Position numbers and translations under genes: made by a program
In this document: one piece after another, positions 14,016 to 17,012 of the stretch
Layout of the letters: each line of letters opens with the position of its first letter
Position numbering within the stretch: position 1 is the stretch's first letter
Notes under the pieces: generated by a model
The model's input: the letters and a program-made list of their open reading frames with translations, nothing else
Told to the model about the DNA's origin: nothing
The model's database searches: none
Origin: Methylocystaceae bacterium
Lineage (GTDB): Bacteria; Pseudomonadota; Alphaproteobacteria; Rhizobiales; Beijerinckiaceae
Length of the DNA stretch: 17,012 bases
Reading direction: 5' to 3'
NCBI GenBank assembly: GCA_003152255.1
Contig: PLZT01000387.1
Coordinates: forward strand, 1-17,012

Positions 14016-14704
14016 AAGTCGAGCTCGGCGTAATAGCGCCCGGGGATCATTCCGGGCGCGCGGTCGGCGATCAGCGGGCGGAAGGCGGGACGCGACTTGA
14101 TGCGTTGGTACCAGTGCTTGGCGGACTCGTCTTCGTCCCAGGGCGCGTCGCCGAGATAATCGGCGCAGGAGATATGCGCCGCGGCGGCGAAGTCGGCGTA
14201 GGTCAAACAGTCGCCGGCGAGCCATTTGCGGACCCCGGTCAGATAGCCGATGTAGCGCATATGTGGACGGATATTCGCCCTCGCGACCCGCAAAAGGTCC
14301 ATGTCCGGGGCGCCGCCGCCGTTTCCGGCCAAGGCGAAGCGCTTATAGACCTTCTCGGTGACCAGCCAATTGGTCACCTCGTCGTAGAACTTGCAATTGA
14401 ACCACTCGACCAGCCGCCGGGTCTCGACGCGCGCCATTAGTTCCGTCGGCAGCAGCCGCGCCGCGCCAGCCGCGCTCCCGCGCGTCTCGTCGAGATATTC
14501 GGCGATGACCGAGGCCCCCGGAACCACCGCGCCATCATCGTCGACGAAGACGGGCGTGCGGCCAGCCGGGTTGAGGTGCAAAAAGTCGGGATTGCGGTCG
14601 GTGACGCGCTCCTCGAGCAACTGCGTCTCGATCCCATATTCGGCGAGAATCAGCCGGATGAATCGTGAATGCGGGCAGAGCGGATGGTGGATGAGCGTGG
14701 GCAT
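14012..14704 (-). CDS. fzlA: Glutathione S-transferase-like protein, probably FzlA (FtsZ-binding)
   Basis: This 230-residue protein has a GST fold: an N-terminal thioredoxin-like half (LIHHPLCPHSRFIRLILAEYGI, LNPAGRTPVFVDD, PGASVIAEYLDET) and a helical C-terminal half (KWLAGDCLTYADFAAAAHISCADYLGDAPW). It ends in MIPGRYYAELDF. A tail of the type PG-x-x-x-H/R-YA-D/E-LDF, together with the CPHSR motif, is what I associate with FzlA, the alphaproteobacterial GST homologue that binds FtsZ and is needed for division in Caulobacter; this is from memory of the family. The ATG at 14704 has AAAGG about 5 bases upstream. Its stop overlaps the queG start, a pairing common in alphaproteobacteria. If it is not FzlA, it is a general GST-family protein. 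Confidence 0.7.
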   Translation of the reverse strand: MPTLIHHPLCPHSRFIRLILAEYGIETQLLEERVTDRNPDFLHLNPAGRTPVFVDDDGAVVPGASVIAEYLDETRGSAAGAARLLPTELMARVETRRLVEWFNCKFYDEVTNWLVTEKVYKRFALAGNGGGAPDMDLLRVARANIRPHMRYIGYLTGVRKWLAGDCLTYADFAAAAHISCADYLGDAPWDEDESAKHWYQRIKSRPAFRPLIADRAPGMIPGRYYAELDF

Positions 14705-14713
14705 GTGGCCTTT

Positions 14714-14770
14714 ACTAGAGCATTTCCGGCGAAAATGGACACCCATAATCCACGGAAAGTGCGACAAAAT
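14714..14770. repeat. Degenerate 'ctagagcattt' intergenic repeat
   Basis: The segment begins CTAGAGCATTTCCGGCGAA, continues with ATGGACACC, and ends near GCGACAAAA, in the same order as the dispersed palindromic repeat found many times in Hyphomicrobiales genomes. GCATTTCCG near the left end and CGGAAAGTGC on the right can form an imperfect stem, with TGG/CCA pairing inside. The right half is diverged. It lies 10 bases before the fzlA-like start, so it forms part of that gene's leader or promoter region. Only one copy is present in this window; the family link is from memory. Confidence 0.55.
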
Positions 14771-14931
14771 CGATCATTGCGCCTGCGGCGCGCGCGCAAA
14801 TCGCCTCGCGGCGCGCCTCTCCGCGGGCGACGATAGGCGGGCCGGCGGTTATAGGCCGGGCGCGGACGCCAAACAAGCGGAGGATTCGCGCCTTCGACCT
14901 TGCGGCAGGGCCTTAGCCTCGATCAGGCGAG

Positions 14932-15621
14932 CTATACCGTCTTCCCCTCGTAGCGGCATAAATCCGCGATCAAGCATTTCTCGCACAAGGGCTTGCGCGC
15001 CTTGCAGACATAGCGGCCGTGCAGGATCAGCCAGTGATGGGCATGGAGCTTGAAGCGGTCAGGCACGAGATTCTCCAACCCGGCCTCGACCGCCTCGACG
15101 CTCTTGCCGACGGCCAGCGGCAGGCGGTTCGAGACGCGGAAAATATGCGTGTCGACGGCGATGACCGGCTCGCCGAAGCCGATGTTGAGCACGACATTGG
15201 CGGTCTTGCGCCCCACTCCCGGAAGCGCCTCCAGCGCCGCCCGGTCGCGCGGCGCCGCGCCGCCGTGGCGTTCGATCAGCAGTTTCGACAGGGCGATGAC
15301 ATTCTTAGCCTTGGCGCGAAACAGCCCGATGGTCTTGATGTAATCGCGCAGCCGATCCTCGCCGAGCGCCACCATTTTGGCGGGCGTGTCGGCGACGGCG
15401 AACAGCGCCGCCGTCGCCTTGTTCACGCCAACGTCGGTGGCCTGCGCGGACAGCACGACGGCGACCAGCAAAGTATAGATATTGGTGTGGATAAGTTCGC
15501 CCTTCGGATGCGGCTCGGCCGCCTCGAAACGCTCGAAAATCGCCGCGACGCGGGCCGCCTCGGCGGCTTTCGCCCCGCCCCGCCGCGGTTTTGGATCGCT
15601 CTTTGACTGTTCCTTGAACAT
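14932..15621 (-). CDS. nth: Endonuclease III (bifunctional DNA glycosylase/AP lyase)
   Basis: Nth removes oxidised pyrimidines from DNA and cleaves the resulting abasic site in base-excision repair. The 229-residue protein has the helix-hairpin-helix LPGVGRKTANVVLN (133-146) with catalytic Lys139, catalytic Asp157 in VDTHIFRVSNRL, and the C-terminal 4Fe-4S loop Cys206-x6-Cys213-x2-Cys216-x5-Cys222. LSAQATDVGVNKAT (57-70) is also diagnostic. The ATG at 15621 gives the usual alphaproteobacterial N-terminus with a short basic extension; AAGGA lies about 12 bases upstream, a bit distant, and longer in-frame starts would run into the divergent gene. It is divergent from the DUF2244 gene with 42 bases between starts. 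Confidence 0.95.
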   Translation of the reverse strand: MFKEQSKSDPKPRRGGAKAAEAARVAAIFERFEAAEPHPKGELIHTNIYTLLVAVVLSAQATDVGVNKATAALFAVADTPAKMVALGEDRLRDYIKTIGLFRAKAKNVIALSKLLIERHGGAAPRDRAALEALPGVGRKTANVVLNIGFGEPVIAVDTHIFRVSNRLPLAVGKSVEAVEAGLENLVPDRFKLHAHHWLILHGRYVCKARKPLCEKCLIADLCRYEGKTV

Positions 15622-15663
15622 CGGCGCGTTATAATCCTTGGCGGAGAAACCGCGGAAAAGAGC

Positions 15664-16185
15664 ATGGATAATCGGGGCGATCCGGCGGCCGACCGCATTT
15701 ACACGACGCGATTGACGCCTTATCGCTCGATGACGCCGCGCGCCATCAGGCACTTCATTATAGGATTTTGCTGCCTCAATCTCGTTCTATCCGCGCCCTT
15801 CTTCATCATGGGCGCGTGGCCGGTGGTCGGCTTCATGGGGCTCGACGTCCTGGCGCTTTATATCGCCTTCAAGATTAATTTCCGATCCGCCGACGCCTAT
15901 GAGACGGTGGAGGTGACGGCGCTCGAACTCGTTCTCGCGAAGGTCACCGCTCGCGGTCAGCGCGAGGTCTGGCGCTTCAACCCGGCCTGGGTGCGGCTCG
16001 AACAGGATATCGACGAGGAATTCGGCACGGAGCGGGTGGCGCTGGTTTCGCGCGGCCAAACCGTCGAAGTCGGCGCTTTTCTCGGCCCCGAGCAAAAGGC
16101 CGCGCTCGCGCGCGACCTGGCCCGCGCGCTGGCCGACGCCCGCCGCGGTCCGCGCTTTGAACAGGATTACCGGTCGGGCGTTTAG
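15664..16185 (+). CDS. DUF2244 family membrane protein
   Basis: This 173-residue protein has two adjacent transmembrane helices (about residues 29-50 and 52-68, around FIIGFCCLNLVLSAPFFIMG and WPVVGFMGLDVLALYIAFK), followed by a cytoplasmic domain of about 105 residues rich in beta-strand patterns (ETVEVTALELVLAKVTARG, RFNPAWVRLEQ, VALVSRGQTVEVGAFL). This architecture and the NFRSADAYE junction match DUF2244 (COG5488), a family of unknown function often found beside nth in alphaproteobacteria, as here. GGAAAAGAG just upstream supports the ATG at 15664. The family assignment is firm; no activity can be stated. Confidence 0.88.
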   Translation: MDNRGDPAADRIYTTRLTPYRSMTPRAIRHFIIGFCCLNLVLSAPFFIMGAWPVVGFMGLDVLALYIAFKINFRSADAYETVEVTALELVLAKVTARGQREVWRFNPAWVRLEQDIDEEFGTERVALVSRGQTVEVGAFLGPEQKAALARDLARALADARRGPRFEQDYRSGV

Positions 16186-16248
16186 CGCAAGTTCCGCAAG
16201 TTGATGGACTTTTACCATTAGAACTTGCCAGCTTTCTGATTCTGCACG

Positions 16249-16278
16249 CTTTTTTTGTTCGAACGATTCCGTTCGAAC
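16249..16278. repeat. Hairpin with T-run between convergent genes
   Basis: GTTCGAACG (16257-16265) and CGTTCGAAC (16270-16278) form a perfect 9-bp stem with a 4-base loop in the gap between the DUF2244 gene and the dedA-like gene. A run of seven T (16250-16256) lies on the 5' side on the plus strand. For a normal terminator the T-run should follow the stem on the transcribed strand, and on neither strand is this so. It may still act as a processing or Rho-linked end, or as a protein site. Confidence 0.45.
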
Positions 16279-16288
16279 GGAAAGCGCG

Positions 16289-16945
16289 CTAGGACGCGCG
16301 CTCGGCCGCCTTGAGGGCGATGGCGGCTTCCGCCTCCTCGAGCAAGCGCTTTTCGTTGGCCTTGAGATATTGCGAAAGATGCACGAGTCCAAGCGCCACA
16401 AGGACAAAGGCGGCGAAGGCGAAAGGCCCCTCGATGCGCGTGAAGGCCGAAGTGAGATAATAGCCGCCAAGCCCGAAGACATGCGCCCAGAGCAAGCCGC
16501 CCGTGGCGTTGAACACGAAAAAACGCCCCGGCTCCAGCCGATTCGCGCCCGCGAGAACGGCGGCGAGCATGCGCAGCAGCGCGATGAAGCGCCCGACGAA
16601 GACGATCCACCCGCCCCAGCGCATGAACAAATATTGCCCAAGCCGCAGTTTTTGTGGGGTCACGCCAATATAATGGCCGTGCCGCTCCAAAAGACCCGTT
16701 CCAAATTCGCGACCGACCCAATAACCGATGTTGTCCCCGACAATCGCGCCGGCGGCGGCGGCCAGAATGACGCGTTCGATCGCCAAGCCGCCGGTTTGTC
16801 CGGCGTAGATGGCGGCGCCGACCAGCACCGTCTCGCCCGGCAATGGTATGCCCGCGCTCTCCAGCGACACGACAAAAAAGATCGCCCAATAGCCATAAGT
16901 CGAGACAAGATGGACGATTTGAGCCTGATCGAACATATTTTCCAT
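16289..16945 (-). CDS. DedA family membrane protein
   Basis: This is a 218-residue inner-membrane protein of the DedA/SNARE-associated family, implicated in undecaprenyl-phosphate or phospholipid flipping and membrane-potential homeostasis. Family motifs are present in order: SLESAGIPLPGET (about 27-39) in the first re-entrant region, GAIVGDNIGYWVGREFG in the middle, and FVGRFIALLRMLAAVLAGANRL with the F/G-x-GR-F and R residues known to be essential in relatives. Four or more hydrophobic segments and a basic, alanine-rich C-terminal tail complete it. The ATG at 16945 is the natural family start; the RBS is weak. A different, longer frame over the same bases is a shadow. It is convergent with the DUF2244 gene, and its promoter lies at the right edge of the window. 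Confidence 0.9.
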   Translation of the reverse strand: MENMFDQAQIVHLVSTYGYWAIFFVVSLESAGIPLPGETVLVGAAIYAGQTGGLAIERVILAAAAGAIVGDNIGYWVGREFGTGLLERHGHYIGVTPQKLRLGQYLFMRWGGWIVFVGRFIALLRMLAAVLAGANRLEPGRFFVFNATGGLLWAHVFGLGGYYLTSAFTRIEGPFAFAAFVLVALGLVHLSQYLKANEKRLLEEAEAAIALKAAERAS

Positions 16946-17012
16946 GGCGCCGCTTCGCGTTTCTTGTTGGTTGTCGTGGAGCGCTGAATCCTCTCACATT
17001 TTCAAGCGAACA

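Noticed and set aside
14016..14225. Upstream ATG (14225) as the queG start
   Set aside because: The extra 70 residues are almost pure Arg/Leu/Ala out-of-frame translation of the fzlA-like gene and are not part of any QueG.
1..17012. CRISPR arrays, tRNA and rRNA genes, complete insertion sequences, riboswitches
   Set aside because: No regularly spaced repeats, cloverleaf-like sequences, rRNA cores, or paired terminal inverted repeats were found. No THI-box was recognised near thiD and no cobalamin riboswitch before the adenosyltransferase.

Overview
The window is about 17 kb of GC-rich chromosome (strongly G/C-ending codons) from an alphaproteobacterium, most likely of the order Hyphomicrobiales (Rhizobiales). 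Markers for this are the HIG1-like protein next to a PduO-type cobalamin adenosyltransferase, HspQ, an IalB-family exported protein, the nth / DUF2244 pair, a GST-like protein of the FzlA type overlapping queG, and a degenerate copy of the 'ctagagcattt' intergenic repeat common in this order. A methylotroph/methanotroph relative (Methylocystis/Methylosinus type) is plausible but not proven. No rRNA, tRNA, CRISPR array or complete mobile element was seen.

Layout. 1-210: a 36-residue single-span membrane protein with a very strong RBS and a perfect hairpin terminator. 210-1210: AT-richer accessory DNA with an orphan N-terminal fragment of a MuA/TniA-like transposase. 1211-2547 (+): HIG1-like membrane protein, cob(I)alamin adenosyltransferase and HspQ, ending in a bidirectional terminator shared with the convergent ialB-like gene (2637-3353, -). 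3754-6728 (+): a YejA-like peptide-binding protein whose stop overlaps the start of a degenerate acyl-CoA-synthetase-like protein. 6920-7327 (+): bacteriohemerythrin. 7365-7833: a terminator hairpin, a small unknown minus-strand ORF, and a frameshifted gene remnant. 7869-8654 (+): a membrane protein with a clear four-fold internal repeat.

8666-14704 (-): a compact six-gene block, read right to left: FzlA-like GST, queG (apparent CTG start overlapping the previous stop), a solitary DNA methyltransferase, an O-antigen-ligase-like membrane protein, a WD40-repeat protein and thiD. Only one gap exceeds about 40 bp: 68 bp before the methyltransferase. It holds a 7-bp inverted repeat whose loop is the ribosome binding site, plus a 10-bp palindrome, so this gene may be separately controlled. 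14932-16185: divergent nth (-) and DUF2244 (+). 16289-16945 (-): a DedA-family membrane protein.

Most of the window is housekeeping or conserved core. The least explained parts are the orphan methyltransferase with its RBS hairpin and its coupled membrane and WD40 neighbours, the catalytically degenerate AMP-binding protein coupled to a solute-binding protein, the four-repeat membrane protein, and the 7.4-7.8 kb patch of small or broken genes. None is a proven new system.
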